Under the pieces are notes generated by a model that was given only the letters and a program-made list of their open reading frames with translations, did not search any database and was not told where the DNA came from. Shown piece after piece: positions 42,834 to 52,900 of a stretch of 64,000 nt of DNA. Location: NCBI GenBank assembly GCA_001770855.1, contig MESE01000016.1, positions 1-64,000 of the forward strand, in the 5' to 3' direction. Both the position numbers and the translations under genes were made by a program. This DNA is from Burkholderiales bacterium RIFCSPLOWO2_02_FULL_57_36 (GTDB taxonomy: Bacteria; Pseudomonadota; Gammaproteobacteria; Burkholderiales; Burkholderiaceae_D). The stretch's first letter is position 1. Each line of letters begins with the position of its first letter.

Positions 42834-44162
42834 ATGCCAAAAATCTTCAGGTTTACTGTTTTCTCCCTGCGCGACCTTATCGTTACCGCCGGGCCGGCGG
42901 CAGTCGCGATTATTTTGGTTTGTTTTCTGGCGTACAGGCTCGTCGATCCGTTGCCGCCGCCGCACGTGACTATCTCGACCGGCCAGGAAAACGGCGCCTA
43001 TGAGGGATTTGCAAAAAAATATGCGGATATGCTTGGCAAGCAAGGCATTGCGGTGACGCTGAAGCACTCTCCCGGGTCGCAGGAAAATTTGCTGCGGTTG
43101 AAGAATCCGCAATCGGAGATAGACATCGCTTTTGTACAAAGCGGTTCGACTGAATTGGGCGAAGCTGAACGCACCGGTTTGATTTCACTGGGCAGCCTTT
43201 TTACCGAGCCGGTCTGGCTTTTTTATCGCGATACCAAAGATATCAAGAAATTGACGCAGTTGAAGGGGCTCAAGATCAATGTGGGGCCTGAAGGTACCGG
43301 TGTGCCGCAATTATTCACAAAGCTTCTTGCGGTGAACGGTATCGAGCCGGCCGAGCTGACCTTGAGCGCGCTGGAAAATACGCCGGCGACAGTTGAATTG
43401 CTGGAGGGCCGTATCGATGGCCTGGTCTTCAGTTCCGCGCCGGAAGAACTGCTGATCCAGATGTTGTTGCAAACCCCGGGCATCAGGCTATTCGATTTTG
43501 CGCAGGCCGAAGCTTATACGCGACGTCTTCCATTTCTGTCGCATGTGCTGCTGCCGCGCGGCATCGTCGACCTTGGGCGGGATTTGCCGGCCAAGGATTT
43601 TCACCTGATCGCACCGACCGCAACCCTGGTGGCGCGCGAGGATCTGCATCCCGCATTGATCGACCTGTTCGTGCAGGCGGCATCGGATATTCACGGCGGC
43701 GCAGGATGGTTCAGCAAGGAAGGCGAGTTTCCTGCCGCCCGATACACGGAGATTCCCGTCGCGCGCGATGCGGAAAAATTTTACAAGAACGGCGCGCCGT
43801 TCTTGCAGCGCTACATGCCGTACTGGGTGGCCAACTTCTTTGACAGGATGTGGGTCGTCATCGTCGCGCTCGGCGCGCTGATTTTACCGCTGTCGCGCAT
43901 TGTTCCGCCGTTGTATGTCTGGAAAGTCCGCTCTCGCGTGTATCGCTGGTACGCGCAATTGCGCAATGTCGAACAGGCGATCGAGGATGTGCCGCAAGAT
44001 CGGCGCGCCGAAGTCTACTCCGGCCAGCTTGTGCAACTGAATGCGCTTGAAGAGCGAGTAAACCACATTTCAATTCCGCTTTCGTTTGCGGAAGAACTAT
44101 ATGGCTTGCGCAGTCATATTAATTTCGTGCGCAAGCGCATATTGTGGCTGATGAAGGAGTAA
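42834..44162 (+). CDS. TAXI-family TRAP-type solute-binding protein with two membrane anchors
   Basis: 442 residues. One helix at the N-terminus (about 15-37), then a TAXI binding domain (about 45-330: VTISTGQENGAYEGFAKKYADML, QSGSTELGEAERTGLISLGSLFTEPVWLFYR, GPEGTGVPQLFTKLL). A second membrane segment follows at about 340-360 and then a helical cytoplasmic tail (RAEVYSGQLVQLNALEERVNHI). TAXI proteins bind carboxylates such as glutamate for TRAP transporters, but no DctQM/fused permease gene is near. The double anchor suggests a membrane-tethered sensor rather than a free carrier (inference). Confidence 0.85.
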   Translation: MPKIFRFTVFSLRDLIVTAGPAAVAIILVCFLAYRLVDPLPPPHVTISTGQENGAYEGFAKKYADMLGKQGIAVTLKHSPGSQENLLRLKNPQSEIDIAFVQSGSTELGEAERTGLISLGSLFTEPVWLFYRDTKDIKKLTQLKGLKINVGPEGTGVPQLFTKLLAVNGIEPAELTLSALENTPATVELLEGRIDGLVFSSAPEELLIQMLLQTPGIRLFDFAQAEAYTRRLPFLSHVLLPRGIVDLGRDLPAKDFHLIAPTATLVAREDLHPALIDLFVQAASDIHGGAGWFSKEGEFPAARYTEIPVARDAEKFYKNGAPFLQRYMPYWVANFFDRMWVVIVALGALILPLSRIVPPLYVWKVRSRVYRWYAQLRNVEQAIEDVPQDRRAEVYSGQLVQLNALEERVNHISIPLSFAEELYGLRSHINFVRKRILWLMKE

Positions 44163-44227
44163 TAACCTGCCGATCATGAAAAGGCCGGGATTGCGCTTGC
44201 CGGAATTTCGACGCCATGTCCAGTCGT

Positions 44228-44692
44228 TCAGGCGCCTATCCAGGGCAACCCGGCCTTGCACCAGCCGCCAACCGTTTTGCGGTGTCCTTGCGCGTCCTTG
44301 TCGCCTTCGAAGCCTTCGAGAATATTGAAGCACTGCAAAAATCCTGCTTCAGTCGCCCGCTTGGCTGCATGGCCCGAGCGCACGCCCGAACGGCACAGGA
44401 ACAGCAATACATCATTCTTGTCGGCGAATTGTTCCAGCTGCGGCAAAAACTCCGGATTAGGCTGGCCGTCCGGATATCGATTCCACTCAATTGCGCCATG
44501 CTGCGTTCCCGGGATGGCGACTCGGCCCACCCAATCGCGTTCCGCATCGGTACGTACATCAACCAGCTTGACCCTGGCGCCCGTCTGCAGCAGCGCATAT
44601 GCCTCTTGCGGGGTGACTGCGCCGGCATAGGGTTGCTGCGTGCTTCGGGCGCGGTGCTGTGCGGTCGCCAGAATTTCAGCAATCTTATTCAT
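44228..44692 (-). CDS. Rhodanese-like domain protein
   Basis: 154 residues. The rhodanese fold at about 22-135 has KLVDVRTDAERDWVGRVAIPGTQHG and the active loop LLFLCRSGVRSGHAAKRA with the catalytic Cys (about 98). It ends in the family tail KTVGGWCKAGLPWIGA, which carries a second Cys. It probably transfers sulfane sulfur to cyanide or an acceptor protein. It is convergent with the TAXI gene and lies upstream of glnA on the other strand. Confidence 0.85.
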   Translation of the reverse strand: MNKIAEILATAQHRARSTQQPYAGAVTPQEAYALLQTGARVKLVDVRTDAERDWVGRVAIPGTQHGAIEWNRYPDGQPNPEFLPQLEQFADKNDVLLFLCRSGVRSGHAAKRATEAGFLQCFNILEGFEGDKDAQGHRKTVGGWCKAGLPWIGA

Positions 44693-44793
44693 TTGGCATT
44701 CCATGAAAATACATGACCGTCATTATAACTTTACCGGATAGCGGGTTTTTACCGCCGTTCTTCAGTAATTTGGAGAAATGGAAAAGCGAGCGT

Positions 44794-44810
44794 CGCATCG
44801 TGATGGTGCA
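44794..44810. promoter_or_regulatory. NtrC-type site 1 upstream of glnA
   Basis: CGCATC GTGAT GGTGCA, compared with the NtrC consensus TGCACC-N5-GGTGCA; the right half is perfect. It is about 210 bases upstream of the expected sigma-54 start. Confidence 0.55.
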
Positions 44811-44862
44811 AAATTTCCATTTAATCTGATGATCGCACCAAAAGTGCGCATAAAATATTTTG

Positions 44863-44879
44863 TGCATAATTTTGGTGCG
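44863..44879. promoter_or_regulatory. NtrC-type site 2 upstream of glnA
   Basis: TGCATA ATTTT GGTGCG, a close match to TGCACC-N5-GGTGCA, about 140 bases upstream of the expected start. Between the two sites at 44834-44848 lies CGCAC-CAAAA-GTGCG, a perfect dyad with shorter spacing. Confidence 0.6.
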
Positions 44880-44986
44880 AAAAATATTGCATCCAAAAAA
44901 TTTCTAAAAAGCTCTAAAAAGCGCTGTTCATGCGTTAAAAAAGCGCAATTTATCCGACAGCGCGGGTAGGGAATGCTAGCGATTTG

Positions 44987-45003
44987 TGGCATGGAATCTG
45001 CTA
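44987..45003 (+). promoter_or_regulatory. Sigma-54 promoter of glnA
   Basis: TGGCATGGAATCTGCTA has the -24 GG and -12 GC with correct spacing (consensus TGGCACG-N4-TTGCA/T), about 120 bases upstream of the glnA start. Activated by phospho-NtrC from the upstream sites. Confidence 0.8.
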
Positions 45004-45120
45004 TTATCTCGCGTTGAGTTTTGATCGTTCCTTGATTTGCAGAAGACCGCAAAGAGATGCGAGTTCAGGTCGGTCAACAGCCGCTTCACAATTTCACTTC
45101 GCTCATTTTAGGAGATTCGC

Positions 45121-46536
45121 ATGGCAAGAACGGCCGCAGAGGTCTTGAAGATGGTGAAAGACAACGAAGTCAAATTCGTTGATTTCCGCTTCGCTGATAC
45201 AAAAGGCAAGGAACAGCACGTCACGGTTCCCGTTTCTCATTTCGACATGGACAAGTTCGAGTCCGGCCATGCGTTTGACGGTTCTTCCATCGCAGGTTGG
45301 AAAGGCATCGAAGCATCCGACATGCTGTTGATGCCGGATCCGAATACCGCCAACATCGATCCATTCATGGAAGAGACCACGATCTTCATGCAATGCGACG
45401 TGATCGAACCGTCCGACGGCAAAGGCTACGACCGCGATCCGCGTTCGATCGCCAAGCGCGCTGAAGCCTATCTCAAATCATCCGGCCTGGGCGACACCGC
45501 TTATTTCGGTCCGGAACCCGAATTTTTCATTTTCGACAGCGTGCGCTGGAAGATCGACATGTCCGGCTCCTTCGTCAAGATCGATTCCGACGAAGCTTCG
45601 TGGTCCACCGGTGAAAAACTTGAAGGCGGCAATACCGGCCATCGTCCGACCGTAAAAGGCGGCTATTTCCCGGTGCCGCCGGTCGACAGCTTCCAGGACA
45701 TGCGTTCCGAGATGTGCCTGATTCTGGAGTCGTTGGGCATTCCTGTCGAGGTGCATCACCATGAAGTCGCCGGCGCCGGACAGAATGAAATCGGCACGAA
45801 GTTTTCAACGCTGGTCGAGCGCGCGGACTGGACCCAGAACCTGAAATATGTGGTCTGGAATGTTGCGCACACCTATGGCAAGACCGCGACCTTCATGCCC
45901 AAGCCGATCGTTGGCGACAACGGTTCCGGCATGCATGTGCACCAATCCGTGTGGAAAGACGGCAAAAACCTGTTCGCCGGCGACGGCTATGCAGGGCTGT
46001 CCGAGTTCGCGTTGTTCTATATCGGCGGCATCATCAAGCACGCTCGTGCGTTGAACGCGATCACCAATCCGGGTACCAATTCGTACAAGCGCCTGGTACC
46101 GGGTTATGAAGCGCCGGTCAAATTGGCTTATTCGGCACGTAACCGTTCCGCATCGATTCGCATCCCGCACGTCGCGAATCCGAAGGGCCGCCGCATCGAA
46201 ACGCGCTTTCCTGATCCGCTGGCAAATCCATACCTGTGCTTTGCAGCGTTGCTGATGGCCGGTCTCGATGGCGTGCAAAACAAGATCCATCCTGGTGAAG
46301 CGGCTTCGAAGGATCTCTATCATTTGCCGCCGGAAGAAGATGCAAAAATCCCGACCGTGTGCGCTTCGCTCGAAGAAGCACTTGGATATCTGGACAAGGA
46401 TCGCGAGTTCCTGACTCGCGGCGGCGTGTTCAGCGATACGATGATCGATGCTTATCTTGAATTGAAAATGCAGGAAGTTCAGCGCTTCCGCATGACCACT
46501 CATCCGGTCGAATTCGATATGTATTACTCGGTGTAG
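45121..46536 (+). CDS. glnA: Glutamine synthetase type I
   Basis: 471 residues, the length of GSI-beta. It joins ammonia to glutamate with ATP. The beta-grasp starts [26 protein letters not shown]. The catalytic metal and substrate motifs are [42 protein letters not shown] and [18 protein letters not shown]. The adenylylation Tyr lies in [10 protein letters not shown] (about residue 400), so activity is subject to GlnE. Expression is set by the sigma-54 promoter and NtrC sites upstream, with ntrB and ntrC just downstream. AGGAGA precedes the ATG. Confidence 0.97.
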   Translation: MARTAAEVLKMVKDNEVKFVDFRFADTKGKEQHVTVPVSHFDMDKFESGHAFDGSSIAGWKGIEASDMLLMPDPNTANIDPFMEETTIFMQCDVIEPSDGKGYDRDPRSIAKRAEAYLKSSGLGDTAYFGPEPEFFIFDSVRWKIDMSGSFVKIDSDEASWSTGEKLEGGNTGHRPTVKGGYFPVPPVDSFQDMRSEMCLILESLGIPVEVHHHEVAGAGQNEIGTKFSTLVERADWTQNLKYVVWNVAHTYGKTATFMPKPIVGDNGSGMHVHQSVWKDGKNLFAGDGYAGLSEFALFYIGGIIKHARALNAITNPGTNSYKRLVPGYEAPVKLAYSARNRSASIRIPHVANPKGRRIETRFPDPLANPYLCFAALLMAGLDGVQNKIHPGEAASKDLYHLPPEEDAKIPTVCASLEEALGYLDKDREFLTRGGVFSDTMIDAYLELKMQEVQRFRMTTHPVEFDMYYSV

Positions 46537-46564
46537 TCGCAAGCAGACAGTAGTCGCGTGAGGC

Positions 46565-46602
46565 AAAAAAGCGGGAAAAACCATGGGTTTTCCCGCTTTT
46601 TT
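46565..46602 (+). terminator. Rho-independent terminator after glnA
   Basis: AAAAAAGCGGGAAAA / TTTTCCCGCTTTTTT arms with a short loop; bidirectional in form. Confidence 0.9.
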
Positions 46603-46712
46603 CATGCGCCGGGTTGTTGCATGAATGAGAAATCCTTTGCGGAAAATTTGTAATGCATTGATTCTTATCCTAAACTGACAATCCGTCTGAATAGTTTCAT
46701 GGAAGAAAGTTT

Positions 46713-47213
46713 ATGAAAAAGCAACTATCGGCACTGCTACTCCTTGCATCCGCAGTTGGGTATGCGCATGCTCAAAGCGATGTTTTTTTATGCATAAACG
46801 ATAACGGGACCAAAGAGTATAAGAATACCGGCACGACCAAGGGCTGCAAAAAAGTCGATTTGCAGGGCATCAACATGATTCCGTCCCCGGTTTCCGCTGC
46901 AAATTCCAGGCCGGTGCTGCAAACGGTCGCCGCGAGAACGACTGCATCGCCGCCCGAGTTTCCTAAAATCGACAGCAATATTCAAAAGGCGCGCGACAAT
47001 GACCGCATGCAGATTTTGTTGAATGAAATGAAAACCGAGGAAAAAAAACTGGCGGACCTGAAAAAGGAATTCAACAACGGCGAGCCGGAGCGGCAGGGCA
47101 ATGAACGCAATTATGCGAAATACCAGGAACGAACCGCGGGAATGAAAGAAGACATCAATCGTTCGGAAAAGAATATCGAAGCGCTAAAACGCGAAATCGG
47201 TAATTTAAAATAG
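46713..47213 (+). CDS. DUF4124 secreted coiled-coil protein
   Basis: 166 residues. The signal peptide ends SAVGYAHAQS. The DUF4124-type motif VFLCINDNGTKEYKNTGTTKGCKKVDL has a pair of Cys. The C-terminal half (about 95-166) is a charged coiled coil (NEMKTEEKKLADLKKEFNNGEPERQGN, INRSEKNIEALKREIGNLK). Function unknown; a gene of this type sits between glnA and ntrB in related Burkholderiales, so the position seems conserved (from memory). It has its own terminator, so it is separate from both neighbours. Confidence 0.82.
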   Translation: MKKQLSALLLLASAVGYAHAQSDVFLCINDNGTKEYKNTGTTKGCKKVDLQGINMIPSPVSAANSRPVLQTVAARTTASPPEFPKIDSNIQKARDNDRMQILLNEMKTEEKKLADLKKEFNNGEPERQGNERNYAKYQERTAGMKEDINRSEKNIEALKREIGNLK

Positions 47214-47237
47214 AGCAGGCATAAGGCTTGCACCGAC

Positions 47238-47267
47238 AAGGCCGCATTATGCGGCCTTATTTTTTTG
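47238..47267 (+). terminator. Rho-independent terminator
   Basis: AAGGCCGCA / TGCGGCCTT stem with TTA loop, then ATTTTTTT. It lies directly before the ntrB start, which suggests ntrBC expression starts from a promoter inside this short space or by read-through. Confidence 0.85.
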
Positions 47268-47274
47268 GAACTTT

Positions 47275-48348
47275 GTGAAAACATCACCAACTTCATTGGA
47301 TGGACTCGATCTGCTGGCTTCAGCGGTGCTGGTGCTGGATGCGGAAAGCGGCATCATTTATGCGAATGCCGCAGCCGAGAATCTGCTGGAAAGTTCGATC
47401 AAGGCATTGTTGCACCAGAAGCTGACCGAGGTTTTTCTGAACGCGGAAGGGCTGGCGGCGGTGTGCAATCAGGCGGTCGCCCATCAATTTGCGGACAAGC
47501 GCCAGGACCTGGTGCTCGAGCGCGCCGGGCGCGAAGCGCTGCATGTGCATATCATCGTTACGGCACTGGACGATCCCGATATGCCTGTTTTGATCGAATT
47601 TCGCGAGAACGTGCAGCAACTCAAGCTGGATCGCGAAGAACGGTTGTACGATCAAAGCCAGGCCAACAAGGAACTGATACGCAATCTGGCGCATGAAATC
47701 AAGAACCCGCTCGGCGGAATCCGCGGTGCTGCGCAATTGCTTGAACTTGAACTCCCGGAACGGCACTTGAAAGAGTTGCGTGAGTACACCCAGGTGATCA
47801 TTAAGGAAGCAGACCGGTTGCAAACGCTGGTCGATCGCTTGCTGGCGCCGCACCGGCGCCCGCATATCGTGGGCGATGTGAATATTCATGAGGTATGCGA
47901 GCGGGTGCGCAGCCTGATCCTGGCGGAGTTCCCGACCGGATTGACGATCAAACGCGACTACGATTTGTCGGCACCCGAATTCAGGGGCGATAACGAGCAA
48001 TTGATACAGGCGGTATTAAACATCGCGCACAATGCGGCGCAAGCGCTTTCCGCCCGGATGAAGGCAGGTGACGCCTGCCTGATCTTGCGTACCCGCGTGA
48101 CGCGGCAGGTGACGCTGGCAAAGGTGCGTTATCGCCTGGCATTAGACTTGCATATCGTTGACAACGGTCCGGGAATTCCGCCGGAGATCCAGGATCGTAT
48201 TTTTTATCCGCTCGTATCGGGGCGGGAAGGCGGTAGTGGCTTGGGGCTGACTTTGGCGCAAACCTTCGTGCTGCAACACATGGGCGTAATCGAGTGCGAA
48301 AGTCGACCGGGATGCACCGACTTCAGAATTTTGATACCGCTGCCCTGA
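47275..48348 (+). CDS. ntrB: Nitrogen regulation sensor kinase NtrB (GlnL)
   Basis: 357 residues from a GTG just after a terminator (weak GGA site). A PAS domain (about 10-110) senses no ligand known; the kinase is controlled by PII. The phospho-His box is LIRNLAHEIKNPLGGIRGAAQLL with His 140. The HATPase domain has QAVLNIAHNAAQALSA (N box) and GSGLGLTLAQTFVLQHMG (G box). It phosphorylates NtrC under nitrogen limitation. No membrane segment. NtrC follows after 64 bases. Confidence 0.95.
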   Translation: MKTSPTSLDGLDLLASAVLVLDAESGIIYANAAAENLLESSIKALLHQKLTEVFLNAEGLAAVCNQAVAHQFADKRQDLVLERAGREALHVHIIVTALDDPDMPVLIEFRENVQQLKLDREERLYDQSQANKELIRNLAHEIKNPLGGIRGAAQLLELELPERHLKELREYTQVIIKEADRLQTLVDRLLAPHRRPHIVGDVNIHEVCERVRSLILAEFPTGLTIKRDYDLSAPEFRGDNEQLIQAVLNIAHNAAQALSARMKAGDACLILRTRVTRQVTLAKVRYRLALDLHIVDNGPGIPPEIQDRIFYPLVSGREGGSGLGLTLAQTFVLQHMGVIECESRPGCTDFRILIPLP

Positions 48349-48412
48349 AACATGAGCAGCGGTTCCTGACATCGCAAACGGTGTTGCCGCATGACGCTGG
48401 ATACTGGAAAAT

Positions 48413-49954
48413 ATGAAGCCAATCTGGATTGTTGACGACGACGAATCAATTCGCTGGGTGCTGGAAAAGGCCCTGGCAAGAGAAAATCTGGCCACAAAAA
48501 GTTTTTCCAACACGCGCGATGCGATCGAAGCACTGGAAAAGAGCACGCCGCAGGTCCTGGTTTCCGATATCCGCATGCCGGGCCAGTCGGGGCTGGAACT
48601 GCTGCAAGCGGTCAAGGCAAAATATCCCGGTTTGCCGGTGATCGTGATGACGGCGTTTTCCGATCTCGATTCCGCCGTGGCCGCGTTCCAGGGTGGTGCA
48701 TTCGAATATCTGGCCAAGCCGTTCGATCTTGACAAGGCGGTCGAACTGATCCGTCGTGCGCTCGAAGAAAGTTTGCGCGAAGCGAGTGTCGAACAGGCCT
48801 CTGCCGAAACACCTGAAATCCTCGGGCAGGCGCCGGCCATGCAGGACGTGTTTCGTGCAATCGGCCGCTTGTCGCAGTCCAATGTCACCGTTTTGATTAC
48901 CGGCGAATCGGGCACCGGCAAGGAACTGGTGGCGCGTGCGCTGCACAAGCATAGTCCGCGCGCGGCGCAACCATTTATCGCATTGAACACCGCCGCGATA
49001 CCGAAAGATCTGCTTGAGTCCGAGCTGTTCGGTCACGAGCGCGGCGCATTCACCGGCGCACAGGCAACGCGCCGCGGCCGTTTCGAACAGGCCGAGGGCG
49101 GCACGCTGTTTCTCGATGAAATCGGCGACATGCCGTTCGACCTGCAAACACGGCTGTTGCGCGTGCTGTCCGACGGTCATTTTTATCGCGTCGGCGGCCA
49201 TCAACCGCTGAAAGCGAACGTGCGCGTCATCGCCGCGACGCATCAGAATTTGGAGCATCGGGTCAAGGAAGGCTTGTTCAGGGAAGACCTGTATCACCGT
49301 TTGAATGTGATACGGCTGCGCTTGCCGAGTCTGCGCGAGCGTCGCGAGGACATCCCGATTCTGACGCGCTTCTTTTTGACGCAAAGTGCGAAACAGCTTG
49401 GCGTCGAAGCCAAGCGCATGTCGGACCAAGCCGTACAGTTTTTGAGCAGTCTGGATTTGCCGGGTAACGTGCGTCAACTCGAGAATCTGTGCAACTGGAT
49501 CACCGTGATGGCGCCCGGCCAGGTCGTGGAGGTAAAGGATTTGCCGCAGGAGTTGATTGATGAGCAGGGATTTTCCGGGTCCGCAGCGCTTTCTTCGCCC
49601 TCGGTAATGTCCGTGGCCGCAGAGCCGCGCTTGACTCCAAGTCAGATAAGGATCGCAAACGCCGCGGATGACGGCTCTGCATCCGGCCTGGCTGCAACGC
49701 CAAGTATCAATGCTTTGGCCGATCGTCCGAGTTGGATCAAGCTGTTGGAAACTGAGGCGGCGCAAATGTTGTTGGCCGGACGGCCGGAGGTTATGGACGC
49801 GTTGGGCCGGCAATTTGAATCCGCATTGATCAAAACCGCGTTAAAGCACACTCACGGGCGAAAGAACGATGCGGCGGTGCGCCTGGGTATCGGACGCAAC
49901 ACCATTACGCGGAAAATTCATGAATTGGGCATCGACGGCGCAAAAGACGATTGA
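48413..49954 (+). CDS. ntrC: Nitrogen regulation response regulator NtrC (GlnG)
   Basis: 513 residues. The receiver domain has the phospho-acceptor D52 ([13 protein letters not shown]). The AAA+ domain at about 140-370 has Walker A GESGTGKE, the sigma-54 contact loop GAFTGA and Walker [14 protein letters not shown]. The C-terminal Fis-type helix-turn-helix is [26 protein letters not shown] 100-residue low-complexity linker (about 380-450) is longer than in enteric NtrC. It activates sigma-54 promoters such as the one upstream of glnA. Confidence 0.96.
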   Translation: MKPIWIVDDDESIRWVLEKALARENLATKSFSNTRDAIEALEKSTPQVLVSDIRMPGQSGLELLQAVKAKYPGLPVIVMTAFSDLDSAVAAFQGGAFEYLAKPFDLDKAVELIRRALEESLREASVEQASAETPEILGQAPAMQDVFRAIGRLSQSNVTVLITGESGTGKELVARALHKHSPRAAQPFIALNTAAIPKDLLESELFGHERGAFTGAQATRRGRFEQAEGGTLFLDEIGDMPFDLQTRLLRVLSDGHFYRVGGHQPLKANVRVIAATHQNLEHRVKEGLFREDLYHRLNVIRLRLPSLRERREDIPILTRFFLTQSAKQLGVEAKRMSDQAVQFLSSLDLPGNVRQLENLCNWITVMAPGQVVEVKDLPQELIDEQGFSGSAALSSPSVMSVAAEPRLTPSQIRIANAADDGSASGLAATPSINALADRPSWIKLLETEAAQMLLAGRPEVMDALGRQFESALIKTALKHTHGRKNDAAVRLGIGRNTITRKIHELGIDGAKDD

Positions 49955-49992
49955 TCATGCGCACGCCGCGGCGCGCGCGAATGCGCACAATC

Positions 49993-52900
49993 CTACCCGG
50001 CCGGGTGACGACTCGACTCACGGTTTCCGATCGTTGACTCATGCTGCCGGAATGCGTCGCGGATCGTCGCGCGCAGCGGATCGACATCGTATGGCTTGAG
50101 CACAAATTTGTAAATTGCGCTTCGATTCACAGCCTCGGAAATAATATCGAAATCGGCATCGGCGCTCAGCAGTATGCGGATACTTTCGGGATGCATGTCT
50201 TTTGCACGCTGCAAGAATTCGATTCCGCTCATTTCGGGCATCCGTTGCTCCGCCATGATCACGCCCACTTCGTGTTCAGCCAGCATCTTAAGCGCACAGG
50301 CTGGCGAATTGGCGGTCAAAATATGGTATCCGTCCGGCGCCAGCAGCGTGGCCAGGATTTCCAGGTTGTCCTTGTTATCATCCAGTATCAATAATTTCTT
50401 TTGCGCGTTTTCATCGTCACCGAAAACCGAGAGAAAATGCTGCCTGCTTTGCAGTCGGAGCGCAATTGCAGCGGCCGGTTCCGGACGGCACATCAGAAAG
50501 CCTTGAAGTTCGTCGCACTGCAGCCGCCGCAGATAGCTGGCCTGCGCTTCGGTCTCGACGCCTTCCGCTATGACGAGCAATTTCAGGTTCCGTGCCAGTG
50601 TGATAATGGTTCGGCAAATTGCCGCATTGTCTGCATTGACCGTGATGTCGCGTACGAAGGAGCGATCGATTTTCAATACATCGATCGGAAAGCGTGTGAG
50701 ATAGCTGAGGCTTGAATAGCCGGTTCCAAAATCGTCGATTGAAATGCGTATGCCGATCGCCTTGAATTTTTCCAGTGTTGCGATAAACAGTTCGGGGCTT
50801 TCCATTGCCAGCGATTCGGTAATTTCCAGTTCCAGCAAATGCGGCGGCAACCCGGTCTGCGTCAATACGCGCATCACGGTGTCGCTGAAATCCTTTTGCT
50901 TGAATTGGGCGGGCGATGTGTTGACCGAGATGGGGAAATTCGATAACCCGGCTGCACGCCATTCCTGATTTTGCCGGCATGCTTCGAACATCACCCATTC
51001 GCCGATCGGGATGATCAGATTATTTTCTTCCGCGAGCGAAATGAATTCCAGCGGAGGTACCATGCCGCGTTCCGGATGATTCCAGCGAATCAGTGCTTCC
51101 ACACCGCAGATCTCTCCATTCCTGCTGCCGATCTTGGGTTGATAGTGCAGCACAAATTCTCCGTGGGCGAGCGCTTGCCGCAGTTCCTGTTCGACCCTGC
51201 GTTTTTGAGAAACCTTCGCGCCCATCTCGGCCACGTAATACTGATTATTGCCTCGGCCCGCCGCCTTGGCCCGATACATCGCCATGTCGGCGCACTTGAG
51301 CAGTTCGCCGGCAGTTTGCCCGTCGTTGGGAAACAATGCCACGCCCATGCTGGCATCGACGCGGATTTCCTGATTGTCGATCAATAGCGGCTGGCGCAAT
51401 TTTTTAAAGATTCTGGACGTAATGTCGTCCATATCGGCGGACCCGGTAAGATCCGCGCAAACCACCACGAACTCATCGCCGCCGAGGCGAGAGACGGTAT
51501 CGCCGTCCCGCAGGCTTGCGACAAAACGCTGTGCCACTGCTTTGAGCAGGCGATCGCCTGCGTTATGGCCCAGGGTGTCGTTGATACCCTTGAAGTTATC
51601 GAGGTCGACAAATACAACGCCGACCTGCCGCCCGCGTCGTTTCGCAAAGCTGATCACTTGCTCCAGCCTGTCTTCCAGCAGATTTCGGTTCGGCAAGCCG
51701 GTCAGAGCGTCGTGATTGGCCTGGAATGCCAACTTCTTTTCATAGCGAATGGCATCGGATACGTCGGTGATGCTGCCGATGAAATGCGTCACCGTGCCGT
51801 CAGGATCGCGTACCGGGGCGACTTTCAGGTCATTCCAGAACGGCGTGCCGTCTTTTCGGAAATTGAGCAGGACTGCATGGCCCTCCTTGCAGTGCGCTAC
51901 CGCATCGCGAATTTCGCTGTACCCAGCCTGGTCGGATTGATCGCGTCGGAGGAAGCGGCCATTCCGCCCCACCGCTTCATGCGACGCATAGCCGGTTATC
52001 CGCTCAAACGCCTGGTTGACGGAAATGATCGGCATATCGTGCGCCAATGCGTCGCAGATGATGATGCCGCTGCTTGCGGATTCGAGTGCGCGCTTATTCA
52101 GAATCAATGCCTGTTCCGCGGTTTTTCGCTCGGTGATATCCTGCAAAATTCCGGTATATTTCATCAAGCCGCCGGCATCATCGAGCATAACCATGCCGCG
52201 CGCATGTACGTGACGAATGACGCCGTTCGGCCGCACGATGCGATATTCAGCGTTGAGTTGTTTGTTTGCTCCCGAAAAGGCCTCTTCGCGCGTTTTAAGG
52301 AGACGCTGCCGATCAAGCGGATGTACCAGTTCGGTGTACGCGTCAAGTGAAATGGGTCCGTCGGCCTTGTCGAGGCCGAGTATTTCGAATACTGTATCGG
52401 AGCCGTTGAACTGCCGGGTAACGAAATCCAGTGTCCAGTCGCCCAGCCGCGCCAGCCGCTGCGCCTCCACCAATTGCTTCTTGGCTTCCAGTAGTCTGCG
52501 ATGGTTGCGATCGCGTTCAATCGCGACTGCGGCAACCCCCGATAAAATTCTAATGATGGAAAGCTCATTTTCGTCAGGGGCGCGGGTTTCCCGGAAATAG
52601 CAGGAAAATGTGCCGATCAAATCGCCGTCGGATGCCAGTAAAGGTATCGACCAGCATGCCCGCAAGCCATGAGCCAATGCGATTTCGCGATAATCCTTCC
52701 AAAGCGGATCGTGCGCAATATCGGCCACGATCACCGTTTCCTTCAGAAATGCCGCAGTGCCGCAGGTGCCGACGTTCGGACCGATTTCGACACCGTCGAC
52801 GGCGGCGCAATATTCCGCAGGCAGGCTGCTGCCGCTGCCGATTTGCAGGTGCCGGCCGTCGTCGTTCAGCAGCATGACCGACGCGATGAGTCCGCTTGCC

